64,000 nucleotides of DNA from Branchiostoma belcheri. Taxonomy: Eukaryota; Chordata; Leptocardii; Amphioxiformes; Branchiostomatidae. Under the pieces are notes generated by a model. The model was not told the DNA's origin. It did no database searches and saw only the letters and a program-made list of their open reading frames with translations. The stretch lies in assembly GCF_001625305.1 (NCBI RefSeq), contig NW_017803714.1, positions 199,310 to 263,309 on the forward strand, written 5' to 3'. A program made the position numbers and the translations under genes. Within the stretch, counting starts at the first letter, position 1; every line of letters begins with the position of its first letter. This document shows positions 1 to 10,276 of the stretch, in pieces.

Positions 1-2148
1 ACGTTGTCATGAAAGTCGCATGGTTCTATTGTTTAGTATACAGGATCATTTGTTGTGTCATGGTGCTTGCTTAGAATCATTATTTTCCTACTAATGGGCA
101 GGACTTTGAAAATGACGTTTTATGGATATCGAAGAAGTCAACTGCATGTACAGGTACGGGAAGAGTGCAGCTTACAACATTTAAAAAGGGAAACTCCTTT
201 GTTAAGTACAAAATTGACCTAAAGCATTGGACAAGGACTATTGATAATGTACCAACCGGTCCTTGTCCTTATAATCTAGGTTAAATTGAGACGCGATCGA
301 CTAACTACACTACCTTGAGCGATACTAGCTGGGGTCATTTAGAAGAGTGTATTGAACGTGGGCCCAAGTAACATTAGGCTTGAGAAAATCGTTTAAAAAT
401 CGTTATTTGCCATTTTTAAGGAGGCTTTGAACTACTACATCACATATTATAATGATAAGGGTGTCGTGTATGGCGGTATACATTACAGTGCATATAGACC
501 GAGAGTCAGACTGTCCTTCCATACGTCACTGTCATCTATAGCTACTTATTACATGTAACTAAAGAGCCTCGCACACCTTTACAAGGATACCAGCGAGAAA
601 GACTTATGATGAAGTAATTGGAGGGTTGCTTCTGGCTGGCCTTGCCCCCTCTGACGTCGGGCTTTGCTTTCTTTATGCATTATTTTTCTTTAAACTTAAG
701 AAATAAAAATGTTTCAATTTGACATTTAAATCATCGCAGGTAAGTTCATTTTTACCAAAATTGTAAAGAGGCAAGATGCATGGTTTTGTGTAATTTTTTA
801 AAAATATTTCATGAGCACAACACCTGCCCAGCCAGGCGAATCGCTCAAGCTGACAGACAAAGCCTGTACCTTATCAGGTCGGGCGGTTTCCTTTGTGTTC
901 TGTGTCACCTGCGACAGTGTATTCCCTTTGTTCCAACCAGCATTTTTAAGATGTTAGAAAGGGAAAATGACTAAATCTTTCTATGATATTACACTGGTAG
1001 ATGAGATCCTGTGGTACTGTGCAATATCCAACTGCTGTAAGCCGCGGTCGATCTTTAGTTAAAGCCGGTCTCAAGGCTTTAAATACTTGTCTCACAGCGG
1101 AAAATTACTACTAACGTCTCCAAACCTCCTAATCTATACCGGACTATAAAGGAATGTACCTGGCCAGAGGAGTTAGCCGGCAATAAAGGTTGCCAGCAAT
1201 TCTACCGTTAATTTTTCTATTCACCAATACCATTTGGAATATAATTGCGTTTTAATTGCTTTTAATTTAATGTTTTAAGGCCAGTCTCATCACACTTAAC
1301 AGGCAAAGCAATATACAGCTTTCAGCCCGATTTACACGTGGCAAAAAATATCTAAGTTAAAGGAAAACCTAAAATGTCGACCAAAAGATAAAAACAAAAG
1401 ACTCCATCGGTGAAATTAACGGAGACATCCGGAAAGCCGTTCTTCATTTTGCAAACTAGTCATTTGCATACTGATTAAGGGACGAATAGAATTACCCGAC
1501 AGCCTCTATCCGGCCAAGCATTGCGTCATTACCTGTAACGGGTTCGTTATCACAAGAACGGGGGTAGACTAAGAGTGTCGTGTGTAGGCTACATGTATTT
1601 TAGCGCCAACCAGAAATGTCGGAAATGTATAATTGCACGAGATCAATTAAACGTTATAATTAAATAAAATAATTCCACGCATATGTTGAAAATGAATTTT
1701 ACGTGCAAAATTACACGCATATGTTGAAAAGGAGAAGTAAATTTCAATCACATGAATATTACTTCAATTAGAATATGTCAGTTTTTATGGTGCAAATTAT
1801 ATATTGCCCCTTTGAGACAATTAATACGGTCGGCTCTGCTACAAACTTAAAACTTGGCGACCTTCATTTGAAGGTCGTAGACTGGGTGGTGGCACGTTTC
1901 AGACATTTTGCCCAGGGACGACATGTACTCGACATGGAATAAAAAGAAACATGAGTGTGTGTTTGTTCTTCAAAACAAACCAAACGATTAAAATGACATA
2001 ATTTTACATTAAATGAAACTTCTTCCAAGGTTCTTAGAGTGCTAGACAGTGAAATGTATATTTCCTTAAAAAAACATTGTTTTCAAACGCGTTTCGTGCG
2101 TTATTTTCCAAATACAGTAACACCGTTCTTAGTCATCGTATCAACATA
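1..2148. other. 5' flank of the DDAH gene, no gene recognised
   Basis: AT-rich sequence with no credible reading frame. Visible structure is limited to a small hairpin with 10-bp arms (GGACAAGGAC at 229-238, complement at 259-268) and a 17-bp direct repeat (1676-1692 and 1714-1730). Promoter and 5' UTR of the downstream gene probably lie in the last few hundred bases, but no element could be assigned. Confidence 0.5.
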
Positions 2149-5100
2149 ATGGACCAGTCCAACACTACCATGACCGACAGCTTCCCGAGGTTCACCCGAG
2201 CCCTGGTTCGGCAAGTTCCGGAGTCCATTCGTGAACACTCGGAAGCCGTCGAAACCTACAAGAGAGACCGATACTACCGAGGATATGAATTTGAGAGAAT
2301 AGATATTGCTAAAGCCCGAGAAGAGCACGAGCGGTACACGCAGACCCTGCGGGACCTGGGGCTGGAGGTGACCGTCCTACCGGCGGACGAGTCCACTCCG
2401 GACTGTCCGTTTGTGGAGGACACCTGTGTGGTGGTCGGGAACAGAGCGCTGGTGACCAGGCCATGGGGAGGACCTAGGAGAAGGGAGGTCAGTTCTACAG
2501 TCCTGTCCAGACTATGCAGGATGTAAAAAACAACTAATAAATCGGTGGATTTACCAAATAATAGGTAGCCAAGAAATGAAATAAAAGGAAAAGTCATTCC
2601 TTTAAGTACCAGAATTAATATTAACCAAGGATTGAGGTGTTAAAAAAAACTCATTCGTTCCTAGAACTATCGCAAAGTGAAACTCGCTGTCACGAAGTAC
2701 AATAGGGGCATCATCATTAGATAGCTTTAAACAATATTTAGAGTTAGATGTTCAAGGGTTAGGAAAGATCTGTTTGGAGATAACCTGCTTTACAAATACA
2801 GATGCAGATAAAACCACACAAAGATATCACAAAAATACCACACATATGAAATAGAAGCTAAGTAGTTAATATTAAACATGTCTTTTTTGTTGTTGTTTTC
2901 CTAAGCTTGACTGTGTGGAGACGTGTCTGAAAAGCCTTGGACTGGAAGTGCACAGGATTCATGATGAGAAGGCGAAACTGGAGGGGGGTGATGTCGTCTT
3001 CACAGGTTTGTTACCTCCTTGAACGGAGGTTATGTTTTCAGTGTGATTGTGCGTGGATCTTCTTTTCTTTCACATGAGTTTTCTTGTCATTTTTGGTACA
3101 GAGGGTGTACAAGTTGCTTGTTGTTTGAGTTGTAACAGTGGGGGGTTAATAGGCCTACCAACAGATCGGGCAAACGGGTCTAGACCTTTTAGCGGAGAGG
3201 TTAGAGTGTCTGACTGGGGCCCGGGAGGTCGTGGGTTCGAACCCCGGCCCGGGACCAGTGGAGTTTTTACTGCCTCCTGTTTCTTACAGTGGTTCCCACA
3301 CCAGCCCTGGTAGTTCTGGCAAAGAATGCCGCTCCAGGGATGTCGAATTCGGAAGATTCGAGGACGAATCTTGAAAAGAAAAGGGGGAGTAGTGTAATAG
3401 TGGGGGGTTTATACCAACAGATCGGGCAAACGGGTCTAGACCTTTTAGCGGAGAGGTTAGAGTGTCTGACTGGGGCCCGGGAGGTCGTGGGTTCGAACCC
3501 CGCCCGTGACCAGTGGGTTTTTACAGTCTCCTCCTGTTTCTTACAGAGTTTTAAGGACAGAGAACATTTAAAAATGTTCTAAGGACAGAGAACATTTAAA
3601 AATGTTTTAAGGACAGAGAACATTTAAAAATGTTCTCTGTCCTTAGGAAAGGAGTTCTTCGTCGCCGCATCAGAATGTACCAACAAAGCTGGCCGAAAAG
3701 CCCTGGCCAACACGTTCCCAGAGTACCCTGTCCACACCATCCCAGTCTTGTGGCCAGAGTTCCATCTGAAAGGCGTGGCGTGCTGTGCGGGACCGGGCGT
3801 CATGGTGCTGGGGAAGAACAAGGATGGCAAGAGGGCATGGAAGGTAGAGTGGGAGAATATATTTTCAGATTTATAATGTGTTCACCGAAGGAAAACACAT
3901 TATTTTTGCTCAGTTTCCTCTTCTTCTTCTTATAAATAAAATAATAATTGTTTATTGATTGATCGATGAGTACAATCGCTAGCACGTGGCAGCGCAACTA
4001 AAAAGTAGCTCTGAATTGCATGCTAGTGTTTAAAAAAAGAGAGTCAAATATTGCACAGTTACGAGTAACAAATAGACAACTAAACAAGTGAGTACTTCAC
4101 AGTTAACATATAGGCAACTAAAAAAGTGCATAAAATGAACTTAACAATATTCACAATATCAACCAATATTCTTCCGTCCCAAACAATTACTTAAGCTTCT
4201 GACATGGCCAATGACCTGATTTGTTGACGTCTCTCACCATGGTAACTGGTGTTGGTTTACATAATGTTGCAATTTTATAGTAGGAGGGATTTATACTCCT
4301 GTCTGACCATACATATATATATATATACGCCCCCCGCCCCGGTTAGGAGAAGGTTGGTATGCCCTGATGTAGATGACTCCTTGAACTTCTCTCAGAAAAC
4401 TTTACCTACAGTTTAATTCTGAGACGAACTTCCATACTATTTTGAAAAGCTTCTAATGTACAGAGCGTATTTCCTGATACATTTTGCAGAAGATTCTGGA
4501 AAAAAGTGAGTTCACGTATGAACCTGTGTGGGTGCCTGACAATACTGCTGTGGACTGTATTCACGTCAACGGAAACGTCATTCACTGTACTGAAAAGCAG
4601 GGACCAAAAAGCATGAAGGTAAACAACATATTTGCTTGTTTGTTTGTTTGCTTGCTTTGTTAGGTTCTATTAGTGTTACATAAATTTTACAATATAATTT
4701 TTGGAGCCAAGCAAAGCAAGCAAAAAACCATGTGGCTAATACAAGTACGAGACAAGCGTTTATTAGACTTCCATCTTGGTGATTTGTAGTGGATCACCAA
4801 CTTCCATATGTAGCAGTTATTTAGATTACCGGGACATGTCTCTACTTTTTTTTCGATATTTGTGGTGTTTTTTAACATGTGTGGGGCGTGGCTGCCCCCA
4901 AACATATGATTGAATCTCCATTTAACGTCCTAGTTGAGGGACGTCCATAAACAAATTTAGGTTCTTATTTTAAACTTTGTAAAGTGTGGAAATTCGTGTA
5001 AATTGTATTTCTAAAGGGCACAACATTGAGGCATGTTAGTGGATTTTGAACCAAGGACTCACTGGGTCTGGATTTGAACTTAGGATCCGGACCTGTTGGT

Positions 5101-5619
5101 TCTGGGCTAAACACGTATCTATAAACGCTACACGATCCCAACAGTTCCTGAACCAAATAATGACAGTCCTGACATGCCACCGAAATTGTGCCCTTGGGAA
5201 AGGCACTTAACACGATTTTCCTCACTTGACTCAAGTGAAAATGAGTACGTCCTGTTCCGTATTTGTCCTCTGCGTTGGTGACGATATAAAAAAGTTGATA
5301 ACTTGAGTGTGCCGTCACCATGTCCAGTCATGAAATGTTGGAATAAAAAAAAGACATGTACTTGGCTACTTTTCGTAAGAATGTTGATGGGAAATGCGAC
5401 GAAAACTTAAATGCACAATGTAGCAGGAGGTCGACTCTACTGTAAGAGGATAAAATGTTCTTTTCTTATTCTTGATCTTGAGTATTAATCAAGCCTTTGT
5501 TCTATCTGTTGCTCCAGGTGTTTGAGGAGAAACTCTCTTGCTTCAACCGGGTGCCATGTTCTATCGGTGAGCTGGGGAAGGTGGACGCAGCCTTGTCGTG
5601 TTGTTCTGTCCTTTTCTAG
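2149..5619 (+). CDS. DDAH: Dimethylarginine dimethylaminohydrolase (DDAH), 5 exons
   Basis: Exons 2149-2487, 2906-3005, 3647-3843, 4490-4618 and 5518-5619 join in phase to 288 aa, the usual family length. DDAH is a cytosolic enzyme that hydrolyses asymmetric dimethyl- and monomethylarginine to citrulline plus amine, relieving inhibition of nitric-oxide synthase. Seen: FTRALVRQVPESI near the N-terminus, then FVEDTCVV and LVTRPWGG, LEGGDVVFT at the exon 2/3 junction, the FHLKG histidine motif in exon 3, and a C-terminal ALSCCSVLF holding the active-site cysteine. The catalytic acid, His and Cys regions are all present, so it looks functional. The first ATG in frame is 2149; another at 2170 is possible. 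The exon 1 donor is a weaker GTCAGT. The protein ends directly after the CCSVL motif, a few residues shorter than vertebrate forms. Introns 2 and 4 carry SINE sequence. DDAH1 versus DDAH2 orthology cannot be settled here. Confidence 0.93.
3006..3090 (+). mobile_element. 5' end fragment of the TACC...-type inverted-repeat element
   Basis: Starting five bases after the DDAH exon 2 donor, the sequence TTACCTCC-TTGAAC-GGAGGTTATG matches the hairpin-like left end of the element seen intact at 14742-15662 (TTACCTTCGCCAAGAAGGTTATG). Only the left end is recognisable. Confidence 0.5.
3132..3546 (+). mobile_element. Two tandem tRNA-derived SINE-like copies in DDAH intron 2
   Basis: Two near-identical copies (about 3132-3290 and 3397-3546) each carry an RNA polymerase III A box (TAGCGGAGAGG at 3190 and 3446) and a perfect B box (GGTTCGAACCC at 3234 and 3489), spaced as in a tRNA. 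The cloverleaf is not intact, so they are SINE heads rather than tRNA genes. Both copies end in CCTGTTTCTTACAG, which resembles a splice acceptor. Confidence 0.7.
3553..3644 (+). repeat. 28-bp direct repeat x3 ending in a palindrome at the exon 3 acceptor
   Basis: A 28-bp unit beginning AAGGACAGAGAACATT starts at 3553, 3581 and 3609. The last unit runs into its own complement, giving a 36-bp palindrome at 3609-3644. The final CCTTAG of that region is the 3' splice site of DDAH exon 3 (exon begins 3647). Confidence 0.8.
5150..5356 (+). mobile_element. SINE 3' body, copy in DDAH intron 4
   Basis: Contains the order of motifs shared with copies near 53051, 61540 and 61700: TGACATGCCAC, CTTGTGCCCTTGGGAAAGGCACT, GAAAATGAGTA, CTTGAGTGTGCCGTCACCA, and a terminal TGTTGGAATAAAAAAA. 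The tRNA-like head is missing or decayed here. Confidence 0.7.
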
Positions 5620-6049
5620 AATCCCGGTCTGGAACGCCGATCGTTCTAGGATCGCAAACTGAAAGCACTCTTGTGATAGAAAAAGAAGAGCTTTATTTCG
5701 CAACAGATGTAGCGGGTACAACGTATGACAAAATATACATAGCTGGTGATGCTAACATACATGCATACTTGGTGATGCTAAGAAGATCTAACAGTTCTAC
5801 TAACTGTACTAAGGAATCTGGTCTACTTTCATAAACTATGTATAACAATTTGATAAAGAGACACTAATCATACTAATCTAACTCTGTTGATAGTAATATA
5901 TTGTGTCAGGAATTTATTACATTTTCTCATTTGTCAGCGAATTGTGTATAAATTGGCATATGCATATTGGATATATTGACAGGACATGATAGTAGCATAT
6001 TGAATATCTTTGTCTTTGTATGGGGTAGTGTTATATCGGTCTTTCATGT
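5620..6049. other. 3' flank of DDAH, no gene seen
   Basis: AT-rich and without coding signal. It presumably holds the DDAH 3' UTR. No canonical polyadenylation signal could be assigned with confidence. Confidence 0.4.
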
Positions 6050-6205
6050 AACATATTGTAACAATTTTTGTCGGTTTTCATCATAAGTAGGGCAATCTAT
6101 TATAAAATGTAATTCGTTTTCAACGCCTTTATGACACATGGGACACAGTCTCCTATTGGCTTTAGTATTACAGACATTTAAGTATACAGAACGTCTTTCC
6201 TGGTA
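6050..6205 (-). pseudogene. LINE reverse-transcriptase C-terminal fragment
   Basis: On the minus strand one frame reads ...NRRLCPMCHKGVENELHFI followed by IDCPTYDENRQ. This is the Cys/His knuckle (C-x2-C...H-x4-C) typical of the region after the reverse transcriptase in non-LTR retrotransposons. Only about 50 residues survive and no RT motif is adjacent, so it is a relic. Confidence 0.7.
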
Positions 6206-6589
6206 GCGGGTTATGTCACAAATTGTTCGGCATGAAAATTGTACAAATTGAAAGCAATTTTATACAAGTGGGAAAAAGCGCAATACTAACAAAAAAATCA
6301 AAGCCGGTAGTTTTATATCAAAAGATTATAATACCCCGGAAGATTTTTTTAGATATAAATATATCGTATATATTATCCATTTTTGTATTTCGAATAATGT
6401 ATTAGCCATCGGAACTCACTAACTCAGCTATACTTAATTTTGTTGAAGTAGGAAAATTAGTTTTTGTCAGGGTCGGAACAATTCTGAAGTATAGTCAGTG
6501 ATTTCACAATAAAAATACAATGAAATTTAATACTACTTTAATTTAACTTAATACTTACTTAAAATTTATATTCAATTACCAACGCTTCC

Positions 6590-6745
6590 TTTTTACCACT
6601 TTAAACTTTTACAATTAAACTTTTAAAACTTTTAAATTGAACTTTTAAACTTTTACAATTAAACTTTTAAACTTTTACAATTAAACTTTTAAACTTTTAC
6701 AATTAAACTTTTAAAACTTTAAATCACACTTTCGAACTTTTACAA
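6590..6745. repeat. AT-rich tandem repeat, unit about 22-23 bp
   Basis: The block repeats AAACTTTTACAATT and TTAAACTTTTA several times with slight drift. It is a simple minisatellite in an AT-rich stretch with no gene. Confidence 0.7.
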
Positions 6746-6889
6746 TTTTATTAAAATACTTTTATATGACATTAATTAAAAATTGTATTGATATGATACA
6801 CAGACTACAAGTTACACAAGCATATGGATATCATTATTGTAGCTGCTGATAAGTTCTAATGCAGTGTACAAAATACTTTTTGAACCATG

Positions 6890-7185
6890 TTGAAAAATTA
6901 GGTTGCCCATCAGAATTTTAGGTTGCCCCACTTATAAGTTACTACTTTCCTCAAATTAAGTAATGTTACATACATAAGACTTTGACAATATTTCTAACAC
7001 TAGCCTTTAAATTAAGTTAACTGACACTAGTAATAGCCAATGCATTAACACCTAAAATCAAAAAGTATCTGCCGGATACAGTGGTGCAAGCCAAGTGGGC
7101 ATGATTTGGGGGGGGGGCATTCTTAAAATTCAGGTTGCCCCAAGTAAAATTTGGTTGCCCGAGGCAACTGGGCAACCAGGTATTT
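6890..7185. repeat. Dispersed GGTTGCCC repeat block
   Basis: The motif AGGTTGCCC or TGGTTGCCC recurs at about 6900, 6921, 7132 and 7152, followed by a small complementary segment (GGGCAACC). It resembles transposon debris. No coding signal. Confidence 0.4.
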
Positions 7186-7534
7186 TGTACGCTGTAATGT
7201 GATTAGTCTCAGATTGTCCAGTGTTTACTGTCAGACTGTTGTCCAGATTATGGCTTTAGTAGTAAAGATGGCTGTCCTAAAGCACAGTCTGGTTGGTGAA
7301 GGAAGCAGAGTTGAGTGGCCATTTTTCGCCCATCCTGGAAAAAAAATGAAGGCATTTCAGTAAAACATTAAATTACAACAAATAGGGAATGAATTTTTTG
7401 GAATAAGTGGTTTGTAATAGTGGTAATGCTATACTGATGCTGTAACATTACAAACCACATGTTCCATGTTGAAAAGAACACTAAAACTTCATTCTCTATT
7501 TGTTGTCAGATTCGACCCATAGTAATGTAATTAA

Positions 7535-7690
7535 TGTTGAGCATAAAATGCCCAAACACCTCAAAACACACTGAAAAGCAAACTGTTTAATGTCACTAGC
7601 ATCTTTCCGATGCCTTCCTGTCCTATGCAAATGAGGTTTAGACCCCTGTTTTTGCAATGCATTCTGGGTATGGCAAACTGGTGAATACCA
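7535..7690. repeat. Dispersed ~150-bp repeat, copy 1
   Basis: Shares GAGCATAAAATGCCC, CCTCAAAACACACTGAAAA, CTATGCAAATGAGGTTTAGA and GCAATGCATTCTGGG with the copies at 7825-7975 and about 33255-33385. No coding potential of its own. Confidence 0.75.
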
Positions 7691-7824
7691 TCCCCACTGT
7701 TAGAAATATCCATCTGCAGTCTGCATTCTCCATTTTCAATATTGCAGAAGTTAAGCAATCTGCAATGTTGCAGACTTTAAAAATCAGGATTAGATTAAAT
7801 CAGATTACATTAAAGTAATTCAAT

Positions 7825-7975
7825 TAACATTGAGCATAAAATGCCCCAACACCTCAAAACACACTGAAAAACAAGCTGTTTAACGTCACCAGGATCATTC
7901 ATGCCTTCCTGTCCTATGCAAATGAGGTTTAGACCCCTGTTTTCGCAATGCATTCTGGGGATGGGAAACGGGTTG
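7825..7975. repeat. Dispersed ~150-bp repeat, copy 2 (supplies the 3' end of the dioxygenase-like gene)
   Basis: Same repeat as 7535-7690. Read on the minus strand, its right half provides the last ~25 codons and the stop of the neighbouring gene's terminal exon. Confidence 0.75.
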
Positions 7976-8840
7976 AGGAAGTGTGACTGACCAGAGAGCC
8001 CAGCGGGTGTGGTCGCTGACCTCTGCCCCAGAGTTGGGATGTACCAGGATGTCCTGGTCACCTCGGTTCTGCATCACCCAGGGTACAGCTGCACAGACAC
8101 ACAATCAGGGGTAAAACATGCTGGGCTCGACATTCATTTTGGGTACTAGCAATAGGTGCACTGGTGCACCCAACCTAAAAATTGGGTGCACAAAAATTGT
8201 TTTGGGTGCACCATATAGGTAGAATGTCAGCAAAAACTACTAAGATTCATTTCTAAATATATGTACTATATAACAATCATCATGATATCATTATTATTTT
8301 ATTATTTTTTTACCCTTACATATACAGTGTAAGTTCCCAATTCTCCTTCTTAGATTACATATCATTGCAAGCTCATTATGATATTGGGGCTGACCAATGG
8401 GAAAGCTGCTAGAAGTGTATAAAATATAGCTTTCGGAAAACACATGAGAAACTATACATACTTTTTGCATACCACTCCAGGGGGACAAAGATTGCCCAGT
8501 TTGCAGACACGAATGGGTCAGTGGGTCCAGTGTTAGTGTAGTCAACATCTGAAAACACAGGGAGACAAGACTGTGGAATAAGTGATGGATAAAGGACTTG
8601 AGAAATAAATGTTCATTTAATTGAATGAAATGAATGTTTATCTACCATTACTTACAAAAAATAAGGCCGCACAATGTTGGTTCTTGAATTTGCCTGCTTC
8701 AATTTTGTTTTGATTTGCAAAAGAAAAAAATTCAGGCTCTGAATCAACTCTTAAATGCTCATACACACACACACTCACACACCCACACACACCAACACAC
8801 CCTCATACCCCAAGCATACTAACACACACACACACACACA

Positions 8841-8907
<67 letters not shown>

Positions 8908-9613
8908 NNNNNNNNNNNNNNNNNNNNNNNNNNNNNNNNNNNNNNNNNNNNNNNNNNNNNNNNNNNNNNNNNNNNNNNNNNNNNNNNNNNNNNNNNNNNN
9001 NNNNNNNNNNNNNNNNNNNNNNNNNNNNNNNNNNNNNNNNNNNNNNNNNNNNNNNNNNNNNNNNNNNNNNNNNNNNNNNNCCCCCACTCACACACGGCAC
9101 GGTAACATACATATAACGTTATATACATACACACACACACACCAACACCCACCTAGTACCTGTTATTGTCACACCCCCTCTCCCCCCCACACGCACACAC
9201 ACCTGTTTTTATCGGGCACCCCCCTCCTCCCAACCCACACACAAACCAGCACACGCACATACACTTGTTTTAATCTCCCTCCCCCCATATACAGGTCATT
9301 CACCCATAATCATTTACTCCAAATGTTACTTACCGAACGCACACAGCCTGCCCTGGTGATACAGTCCCTCACACGGTCTGGTGTGGGTCAGGTTAAAGTG
9401 TTCAATGAATCTGTCAAACAGTTTCAGGGCGGCGAAGACACTGTCATTGTTGTAGGCTACAAACATGCAGTGGATGTGGTAGGACAGGAAGGGGGGAGGG
9501 GTGTCCTTGGCTCGGTACACGTCCAAGTTCACTTCCGGATACTTGGTGGGGTGCGCGGAACACAGAACAACAACCACACACAACACTGCAAGTCTCAACC
9601 CAACGTCCTCCAT
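7895..9613 (-). CDS. Secreted DOPA-4,5-dioxygenase-family protein, 3 exons
   Basis: Exons 9613-9334, 8548-8462 and 8088-7895 join in phase (1, 1) to 186 aa; the split codons read D and T. Residues 1-~20 are a signal peptide (hydrophobic LAVLCVVVVLCSA). The body shows the family's landmarks in order: SYHIHCMF, CEGLYHQGRLCAF, SANWAIFVPLEW, PWVMQNRG, ILVHPNSG and DHTRWALW. The conserved histidines are in place. Members in plants and fungi cleave the DOPA ring; animal members are little characterised, so the substrate is unknown. Nothing around it suggests a pathway. The final ~25 residues (from about PQPVSHPQ onward) come from a dispersed repeat and do not resemble the family's C-terminus. An (CA)n tract with 173 N lies in intron 1, so an extra exon in the gap cannot be excluded, although the phases already fit. 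Confidence 0.85.
8135..8225. repeat. GGTGCACC-rich inverted repeats
   Basis: GGTGCACTGGTGCACC, TTGGGTGCAC and TTGGGTGCACC recur in both orientations in intron 2 of the dioxygenase-like gene. Probably a decayed inverted-repeat element. Confidence 0.4.
8755..9150. repeat. (CA)n microsatellite with assembly gap
   Basis: An imperfect (CA)n run flanks 173 N at 8908-9080. All long reading frames across it are artefacts of the dinucleotide repeat and the N run. Confidence 0.95.
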
Positions 9614-10217
9614 GTTGAAAAACTCCAAGTGGCGCTGTTTTGAAGTGTTTAGTGACTCAGCTAAGACGACTACATGGCAGGTTCTTTGTACTTTGACCTT
9701 CCGCCAATGTACAATGTAACTGCGCACTACTCGGGTTCCATTTGTACGATAGCCCACAGCGACAATCCTTTCAATTTGAACGGCATATAACGTTGCCTTA
9801 CGTAAACTATCAGGTGTACAAATGTGACCTTTATGTAAATTTTATGGTATATAAAGTAACTGAAAAACATGCATGTGTGTATAGTGGAAAATTTTGAAAA
9901 TGTGAATTCTATTCAATTTTATTGTCCATATTACAAGTATAATCCCGTAACGTTCATGCAAACACACATACCGTTGGTAATACTCTTATCTGACCAAAAC
10001 CCAGCACAACATGAGCTATAATATTGACAGATAAATATCACAACGATTAAAGCTGTACAGCTGTGTATTTCACTTGAGTGTAGCGCCTTGCACGCAATCG
10101 TAATGGTTCGCGAAACGCACGGCAGGTTTTTGGTCATTTTGCCGGTGGAACGTTCTATCGCAACAGGGGTGCCCTAATTCCGACCTAGTGTTTGACACAG
10201 GTCGATCTGAGAAGAGA
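9614..10217. other. Upstream flank of the dioxygenase-like gene, no gene seen
   Basis: Presumed promoter side of the minus-strand gene. No convincing TATA box or other element was identified. Confidence 0.4.
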
Positions 10218-10272
10218 GTAAACATTCACTTGTACTGATGAAAGGTGTCGGATGTACACCCGAAACGTTTAC
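10218..10272 (+). ncRNA. Hammerhead-ribozyme-like motif (type III order), possibly decayed
   Basis: Reading 5' to 3': GTAAAC (10218), a short insert ATTCACTTGTA, the core CTGATGA (10235-10241), a helix II candidate GGTGT/ACACC (10244-10248 with 10256-10260), then GAAAC (10262-10266) and GTTTAC (10267-10272), which pairs with the opening GTAAAC. This is the arrangement of a type III hammerhead: helix III, cleavage site, helix I, CUGAUGA, helix II, GAAA. Weak points are the base of helix II (AA opposite C), a very short helix I and a non-canonical residue before the cleavage position. Similar motifs occur in Penelope-like elements and retrozymes. Activity is unproven. Confidence 0.4.
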
Positions 10273-10276
10273 TGAT

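Noticed and set aside
2077-2148. N-terminal extension of DDAH from 2077
   Set aside because: The frame there opens with TTG, not ATG; family N-termini start close to the FTRALV motif, so 2149 was chosen.
3190-3500. tRNA genes suggested by GGTTCGAACCC and an A box
   Set aside because: No acceptor stem or complete cloverleaf; duplicated SINE context explains the boxes.
3553-3644. 28-bp repeats resembling CRISPR repeats
   Set aside because: No spacers; three head-to-tail units in a DDAH intron.
8755-9152. Several long frames across the CA repeat and N run
   Set aside because: They translate the dinucleotide repeat and unknown bases only.
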